DNA of 64,000 nt from Ottelia alismoides (Eukaryota > Streptophyta > Magnoliopsida > Alismatales > Hydrocharitaceae), in contig JAZKJV010003367.1 of NCBI GenBank assembly GCA_037367405.1, positions 124,001-188,000 on the forward strand, read 5' to 3'. The notes beneath the pieces were generated by a model, which did no database searches, was not told where the DNA came from, and saw nothing but the letters and a program-made list of their open reading frames with translations. Shown in pieces: positions 9,635 to 21,600 of this stretch. Within the stretch, counting starts at the first letter, position 1. Every line of letters begins with the position of its first letter. The position numbers and the translations under genes were made by a program.

Positions 9635-11958
9635 TATAGTTCGTGTTGTTACTTTGAGAGATGAGTATGTCCTTGGAGCCAGAACGTTACAACATTGGAT
9701 TCAGTTACCACCTAATCAAGGGCCATACAACCTGAGAACGTCTTTTATCTTTGTGATTCCTAGGTTTTATGGGAACATGACAGAGGAGTTGTTTACCTAC
9801 CGTCAATAGGTTGAGATGATTTTTGGTATGATGAGCTATCTAGGAGTTAAGCAGGTGGCTATACTCCTCAAGGATTTTCCTTTTGCCTTAGCAGATAAGG
9901 CACTCTATTGGCTGAACCATCTAGGGAGAGAGATTTCGACTTGGGAGAACCTCAATCAACCTTCCTTTGTAAATATTTTTCTCTGGGGTAGATGAATGCA
10001 ATGAGGAGCTAGATATCCAAATTCAGGCAAAATCTGCATGATTCATTCCACAAGCCATGGGAACGATTTAAGGATATGATCGATAAGTGACCTCATCACG
10101 AGATACCTTTTAAGGTGCTTGTTCAGAATTTCTTCGGAGGACTCCAGCCGGACATTTGGGGGTTAGTGAGAGATGCAAGTGGTAGTAGTTATCTGAATAG
10201 GGATGCTAAGTATATTTGGGCCATCTATGAAGGATTGTTGAGAACTCGAGAGTTTTAGATTCCACTCGAGAATTCCATAAGGCCCCACAACCACCACACC
10301 GACAAGATCATTAGAAGGTGGCACACATTTCTAAGTCTGAGTCATGATCTGGTGACATGGGATTTAACAACGAGAAACTTAGAAGTCGATGTGATTCAGA
10401 AGCAAGTACATGACTTGCAAAAGCTATGAGAGTTGGAGAAACTCTCATCATTACCACAACGGTTGAGTGATCTGACGAAGAAGGTGAATGAGATGCAATT
10501 ATAGTACCGACAGTCACTTTCTTCCTTTTCTCATCCTATAAGGAGATCTTTACCTACTCCTCCCATCCATAAGATTCATTATGTACAGAGCGAGCCAACA
10601 TGTTCTACCGAGACTCTACAGTTAGATTGGCATGAGGATTCATTCACTACCAACCAGAGCTAGATCACGATGCCTGTAGTTGATGATGTTGATCCTCCTT
10701 CTTCCACCTTTGAGATCAACGATATATTATATGCTCCAGTTCCTTATCAGTCACCACAAAACATTACACCTCATAGTGTACACCAACAGTCGCAATATAT
10801 GCACTACCAGCATGGACGTCCACATTTTCATCATCGAGCTCCATACATGCAACAACAATCTCACCACATGTTTCAAAGAAACCAGCACACCATTACCACT
10901 CTCTTTCTACACATTCAAAATATAATCATCACCGTCAACAACAGTTGTCATTTGTTACACTTCAGATATCTCCTCAGTCATACATGTCACAATTGTGACA
11001 TAGTTCTAGGTAGGAGACATGAGAGAGCTAGAGATAGACTATTGAGCCATAGTTATCTGCATAGTCCCTGACACTGAATCGAATCATGGATGTGCTTAGC
11101 ACACTTCAAGTTTCACATAGGACAATGATGGAGCGGGTTGACCATCGTCTGGATGAGTTAGTCGCGCCCAAGACCACTCTCCCATCATAACCTCTGACGA
11201 ACCCAAACAACAAGAGGCGTCATCCATATCAGGTAGATGCCACTACAGGTAAGGTCAGTTTTCTTGAATTTTCATCTAACTTCATTCGTCTCAGGATAAG
11301 TAGACACCCACAAGTACCGGATCTAGATGAGGGGAGGGCACATGTAGATGTGGAGTGAGAACCTATCCATGATGAGAGACATTCTGATGTTGAAGAGGAG
11401 AACTACCATGAGAATCAGGATGATCCCAGACATGGGAGCAATGCAGAGATAATAGATATGGATATAAACGACGATGATGATACCATGCCAGGCCATACAG
11501 ATACTTCCACTGATGATTCTGTTTCTTTTCCCTTTTTTGAGAGTTTTGCACGTACTTCAGAGACTCCCAGTGTACATACTGATTCCCTTTTATGATGAAA
11601 ACAAAGAAGAGAGTTTTGTTGTCCCTGAGTTTGTTTCTTTTCTAGATGCTTTTTTGTAAAGAAAAGAAAAAAACCCATGAAGAGTGATGTTACTCCCGAG
11701 ACAGAACGATTACTTAAAGATCACATTTTCTTGAAAATTCCACTTCATGATGCCTTGGATCATTTTTCTACATTTAAGTAGTGTTTGAGGAACAAATGTA
11801 CAACATGTAGGAAAAAGAAGTCATGCATTGAGAAACATGTTTTGACCAAGGCCACATCATACGCTATTCAGAATAAGGTACCCAAGAAAAAGAGAGATTC
11901 ATGTGCTCCCTATGCCATTTGTGAGATTTAAGATGCATCATTCGGTCTCACTATCTTA
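9635..11958 (+). pseudogene. gag: gag pseudogene of element A
   Basis: This is a decayed Athila-type capsid gene. The frame around 9870-9960 encodes FPFALADKALYWL followed by LGREIS and W, matching element B's Gag in the Retrotrans_gag region. Later blocks match B's FFGGLQPDI segment, the glutamine/histidine-rich stretch (about 10730-10960) and the basic KHVLTKATSYAIQNK block before the protease. Gag would form the virus-like particle. In-frame stops are frequent (for example just after 9805, and near 9990-10010), and several frameshifts split it. The N-terminus is missing because of the LTR-gag deletion, and the 3' end is cut by the hAT insertion. The open frames at 10670-11071 and nearby are only fragments of this gene or shadows in other frames. 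Confidence 0.75.
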
Positions 11959-12386
11959 TAAGGTGGAGCATTTGGCTCAACCTGGCCCAACCCGAGAAAG
12001 CCCGACCCGGCCCGGACAATTTTTCTCGGGCTTTGGGCCGGGTTGAGGCCCGCATTTTTTGTTAAACCGAGGGCCTGAGCCCGGCCCAAAGCCAGTGGGA
12101 TCGGGTCCAGGTTCGGGCCGGGCTTAGCCCGCCTGCACGTTGAGAACAACAACATTAGTATCATGATATAGTTACAGGCGTTGCTCCTGAAGTTATAAGA
12201 GCCTTGATGTATGTGGCTCTCAAGTGTATTGTTGGTATGTATGGAGCTGCCGCCAAAGCTCCCAAGAAGATTTGAACTCAAAAGATCCACTATAAGATCC
12301 CTAACTTTGCATCAACTTTGTTTACCAATGTGACCCAATCGGAAAAAAAGGCAAGAGATTATGGGAAAAAAAGACAAGAAACTTAC

Positions 12387-12507
12387 GTGGTCATCCCAGA
12401 CCTTGCCCTTCTTATTAAAGAACACTGCAGATCCTAAGCTCCTCGCATGGATGATGTACGTTCCAGTGACGGGAATGATGACCAAGTGTGCCATGAACAA
12501 AACAAAT
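12387..12507 (-). other. exon-like segment, possibly a captured gene fragment
   Basis: On the minus strand a 121-nt open segment lies between an acceptor-like TTGCTTCCAATTAG and a strong donor GTAAGT (12381-12386). It encodes a hydrophobic stretch ([15 protein letters not shown]) followed by [19 protein letters not shown] do not recognise the family. On the opposite strand, 12170-12275 reads VAPEVIRALMYVALKC and then GMYGAAAKAPKKI before a stop, which also looks gene-like. These may be host fragments carried by the hAT element, but chance open frames are possible. Confidence 0.3.
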
Positions 12508-12729
12508 CTAATTGGAAGCAACACCAACACATGTAAAAGATAAAGACACATCGGAATTTCAAGTTCAAAGACAAAATTAGAATGAAACTTTGGATAGGGA
12601 TACTATTGATTGGTACAAGGATATCGTGGGTGCTCCTCTTAGAATCTATGGGGGGAAGACAATATAGAAAAGAATGAAGGTCACGATGATATCAATTCAA
12701 ATTTCTCTTTGTATAGCCCAACTGTACAA

Positions 12730-13080
12730 AGTTAGCGCCACCACCCTAGTGGTTGAAGGGTGTAGCGTGATGAGATTCACGAGCCCGCACCGTAAATGAT
12801 GTCGAGGCTCTGCCCAGTCATGTTGAGCACGACATGCACGAGGGACGAAAGGAGGCCTTACTCGCCAAGAAGATCCCGTGGTCACTACGGGGTTTGTGTG
12901 TCCACCTGAAGCAAAGAACAAGATGAAGATAGCAAGAGTGTGTCCCCGTAGGTCACCACTGGGGAGCTGGGACGGAGGGAGGGAGGGACGGGAGGGGGCT
13001 AGGCCTCCCCGTTCCTCCTCTCCTCCCCTCCTTAATTTTAGGAAAAAACAAGACTGCCCCCCATGAATTTCTACGATCAC
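12730..13080 (+). mobile_element. SINE-like segment (tentative)
   Basis: CACCCTAGTGGTTGAAGGG followed about 30 bases later by GATTCACGAGCCC resembles the A and B boxes of a tRNA-derived SINE promoter. A non-coding body rich in GGAGGG/CCTCC words follows. There is no clear 3' tail or target duplication, so the extent is a guess. Confidence 0.3.
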
Positions 13081-14411
13081 CTCCTCTTCTAAATTTGGGG
13101 TGAACAGAAGTTTCCTCCTCTAAGTCCCCTCCCTAATTTTACTCTAGGAGAACAAAATTAGCATCCCTTCCCTAATTTATTATACCATTCCTTTCATATA
13201 TAGTTTAACATTATTCACGTGGGATAGGTCCTTGTGATCTTTCCAATTCCCTTGGTCATTAAGTTCTTTCCATTGTAGTATATATTATAAATTAATAAAT
13301 GTACACTCTACACATTTAAAGTTTTTATAAAAATATAATAATTCCCAAATTCTATAAAGGTGACGATTGCCTTCCAAATTTCATCTTCGTCCCCTAGCGA
13401 TGATCATTTCCATACTCCAATGCCGTAGCTAGAGAATTCATTGGCTTACAACCTCCACCCCCGATCGATCCCCCAACGCTTGATGACTCGTCCAATTCGT
13501 CCCCCTTTTGGATGCCTGTTGCGAGTCGCACCGTGATCATCTTCCCTTATTGAATGCAAGAATTGTGGGTTCTTTGCTTCTCTCCTATTTGTCGTTATAC
13601 CACATCTCGAATACGTTGCAGCCTAAACACTCAGGTCCCCAAGCCTCGACGTGCAGGTATCGACTCATCAATTTTTTTTCCTATAACTTTTTAAATGAAA
13701 TATTTTTTCAATCAATTTAATTTAGTTATAACCATATCTATTCATAATGAAATTTGGCAATATGTCACATACGTAGCAATTTTTTGCTACACGTTTAAAA
13801 TCAGCTCATTTTAGGACTGGAAGAAGTTTGAGATGATTTTATATTAGAAGTCAACTCATTTTTTAAAATCTCGTGACATGCTAAAAAAATCTTTAGTATT
13901 TTTAGAGATGGTATATGGTACGATATAAAGTCAATATGATTTTTGCATCTTAAATTAAAAATCTCCATATATTATAAAAATATCTTTCTATTCTCTTTGG
14001 CCCCCCATGCCAAGATTCCTGGCTTCGTCCCTGCTGGGGAGGATATTGGTTAGGGGTTGGTCTAGAGGGAGAGGGATGTCATGGAGTAGGGACCGAGTAG
14101 GGGTTACCACTTGGCATGGGTCATTGGGTACAGATCTAACAGGGATTGGGAAAGAGGGAGGAGAATGGACGTGGAGTTTTGGATGAGGAAGAAGCCGCGG
14201 AACCCATTCTGCCATGCATGGGTGAGGTCGGGCTGGATCGGGCTCATCCGGGCTACCACGGGTTCGGGCTCGGCCCGGCCCGAGCATGAAATTTCGACAA
14301 TATGAAGGCCCTAGCCCGAACCACATGTATATCGGGTCCGGGTTGGGCCCGGGTTTTCGTGGGTCGGGTCAGGGTTGGGTCTGGGCCGACCCGACCCAAT
14401 GCTCCACCCTA

Positions 14412-15236
14412 CTCTCTTAGATATTGATTCCTTGATTAATTTGTTACTATCTTCTTTACTCAATAAACTCGAGTTAGGTCCTCTTTACAGAGCACATGTA
14501 TTAATTCAGTTTGCTGATCGATAAGTAAAGAGACCTAGAGGCATGGTGAGGAACATTATCATAATCGTACAAGGTTTGCACTTTTCAGTGGACTTTATTG
14601 TCCTAGACATGGAGTGCTAAAACAGTTACATTGTGCTCTAATTACTCTTGGGAGGCCTTTTTTGCATATCTCGAAGGCCTTCTTTGATTATGATTCTAGG
14701 AGAGTATCATTTCGTACATACATCAGAGAGGTACACATTGAGATGGAGAGAGGATGTAGTAGTCCTAGATTCGTATTGTCATTCACTTTAGAGGACACCA
14801 GCTTAGCAGATGACTGTTAGCACATAGATGAAACACGTTCTCTTGATCTTGAGATTGTTTACTTTGATACCCACGATATCCTACATGAGGATAAGGTTGG
14901 TCATACAATACCTAGTTCTTTAGATGACTGCTTACATATAGATATAGAGATCATGTCAGGATCAGAGGAGCAGTTAGTTGCAGCACAATTCTCAATGCCA
15001 CAAATTCGAGTTCATCTATTCCAGCACGAGAGTCATTTGATTACATTTCAGAGACAATGCGCTCTATTCGACATCGAGAGTCAGATGGTGTGATAAACAC
15101 ATTTTATTGACACCTTATGTAGTCCAATTCCAGAGACCATTACAGATTGCATATACAACAACTACTGACAGTGGTAGATCTACTCAGCAAGCCAGGGATT
15201 GGTACACACTCACACATAAGATGACTCTGTATGACC
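14412..15236 (+). pseudogene. protease and linker pseudogene of element A
   Basis: It resumes after the hAT insertion with the segment homologous to B's INLIPPSLLDKIELGPL block (retropepsin active-site region). Further on, the frame 14614-14820 contains ITLGRPFL, the conserved ILGRPFL motif near the end of retroviral-type aspartic proteases. Stops and frameshifts interrupt it, and the active-site aspartate region is disrupted by the hAT insertion. An acidic linker follows to about 15236. Instead of reverse transcriptase, the sequence then jumps to the region just downstream of integrase in element B, so all of RT, RNase H and integrase is deleted. Confidence 0.65.
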
Positions 15237-15389
15237 CATGTTGAGGTGATTTACTCTATACAGGACTCATGACTACTCTTCCACTTTATTTTTTCCTATA
15301 CAGAGACCTTTGAGACCATTCATTTTCTGGAGTACAACACCACTTGTATATTCTTATTAGATCCCAATCATTCCCATTTTTGTTCATCT
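15237..15389 (+). other. post-integrase non-coding segment of element A
   Basis: It matches the minus-strand sequence of element B between about 29820 and 29945 (for example GACCATTCATTTTCTGGAG), which places the pol deletion junction near 15235. Confidence 0.5.
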
Positions 15390-15832
15390 TTATACTTATG
15401 ATACGAGATCCTAACTCCTAAGTATAGGGGAAGTGATTGTCCATTGACTTTCATTTTTGTATTTTGTTCTTTTTACTTTTATATTGATTTTACTTTCTTT
15501 TACACCAATTACTCATCTCTAATTTTTGGCTACATTCTTTTCTACAAGTAGGATACCTCATCCTAAGTATAGGGGGATCAAGTGATTTTGTTGATTTCGT
15601 TTATTTCATTTTTTCTTGCATTCTTCTTTCATTTCTTCATTTTCCTCGACCACCTCATTTTTGTCTTCAACCATACTTACTATAACTAGATCGTAAGAAT
15701 GAGGGGGGGGGGGTTGACTGACTTCACTTCTTTTTTTCTTTTCACCCACTTTTACTTAGCACGATTTATGTCCTCCCTTTTTTCTTTTTCGTACTATGAG
15801 GACATAACACAAGCTAAGTATTGGGGGGTGCA
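15390..15832 (+). repeat. array of polypurine-tract-like stem-loops, element A
   Basis: Four units are visible. Three have a downstream arm running into a G-run: CCTAAGTATAGGGG near 15410, ATCCTAAGTATAGGGGG near 15560, and the outer long hairpin with left arm ACTTAGCACGATTTATGTCC (about 15755) and right arm GGACATAACACAAGCTAAGT (about 15803) before ATTGGGGGG. A fourth, decayed unit near 15690 ends in a run of G. Short arms such as AGGAT..ATCCT remain, but the hairpins are more degenerate than in elements B and E. Confidence 0.7.
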
Positions 15833-17314
15833 TATATATTGTATATATATTTTTGTCTGTAACTCGTAATTTTATATATTTTCTATATATATAATCCACA
15901 ATTAAATTTTATTGAAAATCTATTTATAAAGTATTTATAAAAGCCTTGTAATTAAGTAAATCTATGTAAAATTCTTATTTAAAATTTATATTTAGAATTT
16001 ATATTTAAAGTGTATCATACTTATTTAAAATTCTATTTATTGAAATGTGTAAAAATAACTTAATATTTAAAATCTGTATATATAAAATTTGTAAAATACA
16101 CTAGTTATTTAATCTAAAATAAAAACATTTGTAATTTATCTTGTAAATTCTTGTATATATGCTTGTATACAAAATTGAAAAAAACATAAAATCCATCAAA
16201 AATATAAAGTCTTAAAATCCATAAAAAATAAAAAAAAGCTTTAAAATACATAAAATTGAGTAAAATTCAGAAAATGAACTTCACAAAAATATTGTTGTAT
16301 TTGCGTTAGCATTTTTAAAAAAGTTTGATTTTCTGAACTAAAGATTGGGAATAGTCTAAAGGACGGAGCTTGATTACAACCTTTGACTTTCGTTGTAAGG
16401 AGCCTAATTAGGAACTAGAATTTAGACTCTTCAGATCTTTGAATTAAATCTTTGGATTCCATGAGACCATGTTCGAACTTTAACTTAAACTTTCTTAAGT
16501 AGAACACTTGGTGTCATCCATTTAATTCTTCACCAATGGACCAATTTTGGAAACATGCACTTTGCTCTTAGCTCGACCTGGAAGGGATTGCGAAGAGTGG
16601 TTCATTTTAGTGGTACATTTTCATCCTTGTATAGCGATGCAGATGTCTAAAGATGGGAGTTATGGAGTTGAAATGAAGCTTCGGATGAGGGATGGAACTG
16701 CTGGCATAATTTTTCCAAGATCCCAAAAAATGGACAGAAAAAGATGCTATATCCGTCAAGGCACAAAAAGATTGATGCAGTGCAAGAAACAACAATACAA
16801 ATTCTACCAAGAAGAAGCCAACTATCAAATACAAATGTGACCACAAAGGTCTAAGCTTCCAAAATTGCTACACATCTTAGTGGAGACTTGGTTACACCGA
16901 TCAAGCTTTACAAGGATATGTGACTACATTGGCCACCCTCCAATTCGCTTCTCATTCTTATACCTTCTTCCCCTATTCAATTGTGGATACAACAAGACCT
17001 GAACTTAGAAGGGCTAACACAATTCACACCCTGTATAAATTGAATTCAAGGTTAAGGAAGTTAGCGATATGGATAAGTGGATCTGAGCAGGCTTTTAAGG
17101 TGAACCTGAATAAGGATTTGTGGAACTTGAGGACTATTAAGACTAAAATCCTACTCCTAGTTAAGGCTCCGATAAAATGCTTATTCTAAGGCCCAGTCAT
17201 GCTCTGTCCTTTTTCCTGTTCTCATGAATTGGTTTAGGAAAATAAATTTATTCCAACTTTCTTTCTTTTTCTTTAATTTTCAAATAAGTGTTTGCTAAAA
17301 GACTAGCAAAGTTT
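15833..17314 (+). other. 3' non-coding region of element A
   Basis: Very AT-rich to about 16320. Then comes a moderately conserved stretch (16330-17314) that aligns, in opposite orientation, with 27600-28700 of element B and with parts of D and E. An env-like frame would sit here in classical Athila elements. The open frames of 97 and 89 codons here have no counterpart in B, so I do not call a gene. Confidence 0.45.
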
Positions 17315-17327
17315 AAGCATAGGGGGT
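17315..17327 (+). other. polypurine tract of element A
   Basis: AAGCATAGGGGGT immediately before the 3' LTR. This would be the plus-strand primer. Confidence 0.75.
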
Positions 17328-18512
17328 TGATGAATCCGCGATTCATTAACATTTTTATCGCATTTTATCTTAAAACCCGTAACAATTACATGTAAATATG
17401 AATTAATTCTCATCTTTTAAAAAATATTGTTCATGTAAAAATGCATTTTTATGCATTAAAAAGACATAAAAATATAAGAAAAATATCATAAAGAAAAGAA
17501 AAGAAAGATAGATTGCAAATATGTATATATTATACATGATGACTAATAAATATAAATATAGATGTAAGATATATTTATATAACCTACCTCCCCAAACCAA
17601 GTCAACGTGGATTGGTCGACAAATAATAAAGTAGGGGGAGATAAGAAAGAAAACCCAAAAATAACTAACCTTGTACATTACATAATAATTCTATTTATTT
17701 ATTATAAAAATATAATCTTCAACTAATTTTAGTTTATTCATATACATATTTTTCACCAAACTCTTTTCTATTATGTTTATAAAAATGGATATAAAAATAT
17801 AACAATCATAAAAATTTCAACATGTATATATGCCTAGAAATCTTGTTTACAAATTGTCAATTTACCAACTTCTAAACTACATAACTTCTTTACACGAACT
17901 CCAATTTCACTCTACTCACTTTGAAGTTCATAAAATAATATTATCTAATTAATGAAAGTGATTCCATTAAAATCAGAGCTCATTTTCAAAAAGTCGATTT
18001 TTAGACTTAACGACCATTGGGTTTCTAGGCTATTTATTTCATTTGATTTCGTGATTTTTAATTTCTTGATCTTATATATTATTTAGAAAATAAATTCCAA
18101 ATTTATAATTTATTTAATATTTTAAATAATTAAAAAACACTGAAAATAGTAAAAATTGAAATGTGGACTATATACCTGTATTTATTAATATTTAAAATTA
18201 ATTTATTAAAATATATAAAAAATCATGCATTTTGTATTTATTATAATATTAATAAAGAAAATATAAAATGATAATTTATTTTATTAAAATATTGAATATA
18301 AAAATAAATTTATATATGTTATTTATCAAGTATACTACATATGTATTTATTGATATTTTTTTATAAATCCTAAAAAAATATTATTTATAAATATAAAATA
18401 TGTTATACTTTAGATAATTTAAATATTTATATGTTTTATTTTTATACTTATTTAAAATAATATTATTTATTATATAAATTATAAAGTAATTATTTCTGGA
18501 ATATTGTGGCAT

Positions 18513-18524
18513 TGACACGTGTCA
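18513..18524. promoter_or_regulatory. G-box in the element A 3' LTR
   Basis: TGACACGTGTCA, a perfect 12-bp palindrome at the position equivalent to 8661-8672 in the 5' LTR. The outer arms have decayed here. Confidence 0.5.
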
Positions 18525-18916
18525 GCATCTCAGCCCTCCTTCAACATCTAGATTCCGATCAAATTTTTTTCCAACAACCCTACTTCAAATATTTCTCCCA
18601 CCTTCCTTCTGAACCAAATAACGATGCGATCCATCCAATTTCTTAACCTTACTGCCCTGGAAAACACCCACCACTCGATCCACCCTAATCTTCGTTCCTC
18701 TACTCTATTTATTCACTTGAAGATCTCCATTTCTAACCAACTCCCTCTAGCTTCAAATAACCTGACCGATACTTCAACTTCTCCAACAACCACAACACCT
18801 GACCGGACCTCCTTTTCTGCTCCGCTTCGTTGCCCTCGATGATGATAGTATCTTGGAGGAAGCCCTGCATGGACGAGGAATGTCAGGGGAGTCATTCCAA
18901 GGTGAAGCTTTGTAGT

Positions 18917-19770
18917 TGGAGATGAGCATTGGGCTGGGCCGGCCCAGCCCAGCCCGAAGCCTAGCCCAAAAAGCCCGGTCTGGCCCAAGCCCAAACGAAC
19001 ATTGGACCAGACTTGGGCCCAATATTTAGGTCCAAAATTTTTTTGGGCCGGGCTTGGGCTTGGCTCGGCCCAGCCCGACTCGGCCCATGAGCCCGGCTCG
19101 AAGAGGGCCCGTACCCTTCCCATATCCTACAGGTCTGGAAACTCTCACCTGTTGCATTCACACTCTGTTCATGTATCATGTCTTCATACAATGTTTATAA
19201 ATCAAGAAAATCGGGTGTGGGATACATGAGTTGATGTTCATTATATTGTAATTCGAAATTATTTTCCCTTAATTAGTCTCTGTTGGTTATTCTTGAATTT
19301 GTTAGTGTTTATTTTTTTCCATCAAAATATTTTCTATTATTAAACCTTTACCCAGTATGGGTATTATACCCATTTTTTTACATGCAGTACCTTGTGCTTG
19401 TTGTTATTAACTGAGTAAGTTTGGTTCACTCTTTCAATTTATATAAAGTGAGATGTTAATGGTATCTAACATTGAGTGCACTTTTGTAAAATGAGAAATC
19501 ATCTACGACAGAATTGAGTTTTAGTTGTTTTGTCAATTATTATGGCATAGATTTTAAATAATTTTGACACGTCTAACTTGAATTGAGATTGACTTTACAG
19601 AAAAACTCAAAGTTTATAATCTATAATAGATGGAGATGGGCCGGGCCTGGGCTTGGGTCGAACCAAAAAAAATTTGCGGGCCTAGGCCCGACCCAAGGCC
19701 CGAAGTTTTTAAATGGGTTTGGGCCTGGGTCCTTCAGGGCCCGGCCCAACCCGACCCATGCTCATCCCTA
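18917..19770. mobile_element. hAT-like non-autonomous element, 854 bp, in the element A 3' LTR
   Basis: The termini are TGGAGATGAGCAT and (reverse complement) TAGGGATGAGCAT. The 8-bp duplication is TTTGTAGT (18909-18916) and TTTGCAGT (19771-19778), one mismatch. The 5' LTR of the same element has the empty site near 9060. Subterminal GGGCTTGGGC/GGCCCGG words match those of the larger hAT element at 11959, so the two belong to related families. No transposase frame. Confidence 0.8.
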
Positions 19771-21143
19771 TTTGCAGTGTATCGCTGTAGTGTATGCCGT
19801 AAAGCTTGGGCAACATCGGCCCTCGAGCGATGACAAGAGGATCATACATCTTCCATCCCTAGGTGAATTCCTTCATCCCAATTTATTTTCTCGATTTCAG
19901 AATTTGATTAGGATAATTAATCACATCTTTATATTTGCTATTCCCCCTTCTTTTGATTCCATTTGAAATCTACAACAATTTTTACTCAAATCACATTGAA
20001 ATTTTATCTGCAAATAAACTCCAGTAACCTTTTCCGATATTCTATTTTGGGTGCAAGAACTACCATCATATTTCGACCGATTTATCTCGAATCGAGCCTT
20101 AAATCACCTTTGCAGGCAATCTTCATCATCTGGAAGCGAGGAGCATCTTCATCGTGGCCCTCCATCATTTAATGATTGACATTTGGAAGAATTGTAGTAT
20201 CTTGGAGTCTTGGAACCCTAACTAGCAAGGCCTACTTCTACGACACACCTTCACTTCATCTTCTCAAGCCTCTAACCATTGATGATCTCGAAGGGGGGAA
20301 GGGATCCCCCTTATAATCCTGCTGGAGCACTACCAACCATCACTGATTGTCGCTAGTAGTTGCTGGAGAAGAAAGCCACCACTATCCACTCATATTTTGG
20401 GGAAGAACATTCCCGCCTCTTGGTCGCACAATCGGCCACCATGTGTCAGCATTGACCAACTAGGATTCTCGCGCACATTCTAATCAAAGCTGTCCATATT
20501 CAAGAGGTGGGAATTTTGCATCATAAGCCCATCTTCTTTTCAGAATCAGTTCATGTCGCCCAGACTTTCCATATTTGCAAATAAGTCCATGTGCAGGGAC
20601 CCATTTGCAGAAACCTTTATATTTACCTTGTGTTTGACCCTTGAACATTGTGGGGAATTTTGAACACTATTCATAACTTATTTCTTCCTCATTTTCTTAA
20701 GGTACTTATCTAACTACCCTAACTTTATTTTGAGTCATTTTCGAAGAATTTAATAGCTTTATCATAGAGATTATATTCCTCTCATTTTGAATCTATTTTG
20801 ATTTTTTATTTGATTTTCTTTGAGCACGTTGCTCGGATTTTCTTCAAGTCATCTACCTATGTAGTATCATCTACATTTTCTATCACACATATACTATATA
20901 GTAGTTCACTTGTTTCAAAAATTCATCACTTTGAAAATTAAATAAAAAATTGAAAAATATAAAATCGATAAAAAAATATAAATCATTTCGAAGAAAGAAG
21001 AAAATTAAAATCAAGTAAATATTTTTATCTCAAAATATTGAGTATACTTTATGTCTCCTTGTGTTCGACCCAGGGACACTTACCTAGTTAAAATTTAGTG
21101 AAATAAAATAGAAGAGTGCAGTCAATTATTCTTTTATTCATCA

Positions 21144-21600
21144 TTTCTCTCTCTCTCTTCTGTTTTATTGATTTTTGTTTAAGATGTTGATTTCTCTTCC
21201 ATGGTTTCTACAACTGACATCATTCATTTTAGTCGTTAAGGGAAATCTACTTTTCAGTGCTAATTAAGTATCATTAAAAAAATCATGGTTTAAATGAGCC
21301 CATACCATGGAAAATTCATGGACATGGAAACCATGATATTAAGAAAAACCATTATATTGGGAAAACCGTAGGCAGGAAATATGGGTCCTAAAATCATAGT
21401 TTTCACCATTTGGAGGCCTATAAATACCCCTACCTCTTCATTCTCAACCCATCCATTCCACAAAAAAAATCCTCAAACAAGGTTAGAATGGTCAGGAAGA
21501 ACATAGCGAAGCTCTGTTGGAAAGTAGAGGATCATAGAGAGAGAGGGGTGAAAAACCCGTAAAAACCCTTGCTTCTCCTTATTGTTGTAGACAGGAAATA
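21144..21600. other. spacer with a TATA-like site, no gene
   Basis: It follows element A. CTATAAATACCCC at 21418-21430 is a good plant TATA-box context on the plus strand, but no reading frame or LTR partner follows, so its role is unknown. Confidence 0.3.

Larger units (their letters stand above)
11959..14411. mobile_element. hAT-like non-autonomous element, 2453 bp, inside element A gag-pro
   Basis: The termini TAAGGTGGAGCAT and (reverse complement of the right end) TAGGGTGGAGCAT form a 13-bp inverted repeat. The flanking 8-bp duplication is CTATCTTA (11951-11958) and CTCTCTTA (14412-14419), one mismatch; element B has the uninterrupted sequence. Subterminal 150-bp zones are GC-rich, with repeated GGCCCGG/GGGTCGGG words typical of these elements. 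No transposase is visible. The interior looks composite: an exon-like segment (12387-12507), a SINE-like stretch near 12730, and a CAGGGACGAAGCCAGGAATC terminus of another DNA element, read on the minus strand, ending near 14036. Confidence 0.75.
7376..21143 (+). mobile_element. element A: non-autonomous Athila-type Ty3/gypsy retrotransposon
   Basis: Plus-strand element bounded by TGATGAATCC at the left and TTCATCA at the right. GTTCT (7371-7375) and TTTCT (21144-21148) could be a decayed 5-bp target duplication. Order: truncated 5' LTR, broken gag, hAT insertion, broken protease and acidic linker, stem-loop array, conserved 3' non-coding region, polypurine tract, 3' LTR with a second hAT insertion. 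RT, RNase H and integrase are missing: coding-region similarity to element B stops after the linker and resumes just upstream of the stem-loop array. Primer site and leader are missing too. The right border is the least certain point, because an alternative CATCA lies at 21218-21222. Confidence 0.75.
17328..21143 (+). repeat. 3' LTR of element A
   Basis: It starts TGATGAATCC after the polypurine tract and contains the G-box (18513-18524), a GC-richer block and a hAT insertion. Near the end is GTTCGACCC at 21063, the block shared by all LTRs here. Without the insertion and its duplication it is about 2950 bp, close to B's LTRs. The end at TTCATCA (21143) mirrors the TGATGAA start; 21222 is an alternative. 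Confidence 0.7.

Noticed and set aside
10670..11071. 133-codon open frame as an independent gene
   Set aside because: It lies inside the gag pseudogene and corresponds to the glutamine/histidine-rich tail of Gag in a shifted frame.
15700..15713. Poly-G run as a G-quadruplex element
   Set aside because: A single G-run without three neighbours cannot form an intramolecular quadruplex. It is better explained as an expanded polypurine-tract unit.
16547..17189. Envelope-like gene in element A
   Set aside because: Classical Athila elements can have an env-like frame here, but these frames lack signal-peptide or transmembrane structure and are not preserved in B, D or E.
21218..21222. CATCA at 21222 as the right end of element A
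   Set aside because: It ends with CA and gives a similar LTR length, but the following TTCAT does not match GTTCT. The end at 21143 gives a 7-bp TGATGAA/TTCATCA inversion and TTTCT, a four-of-five match. Not fully settled.
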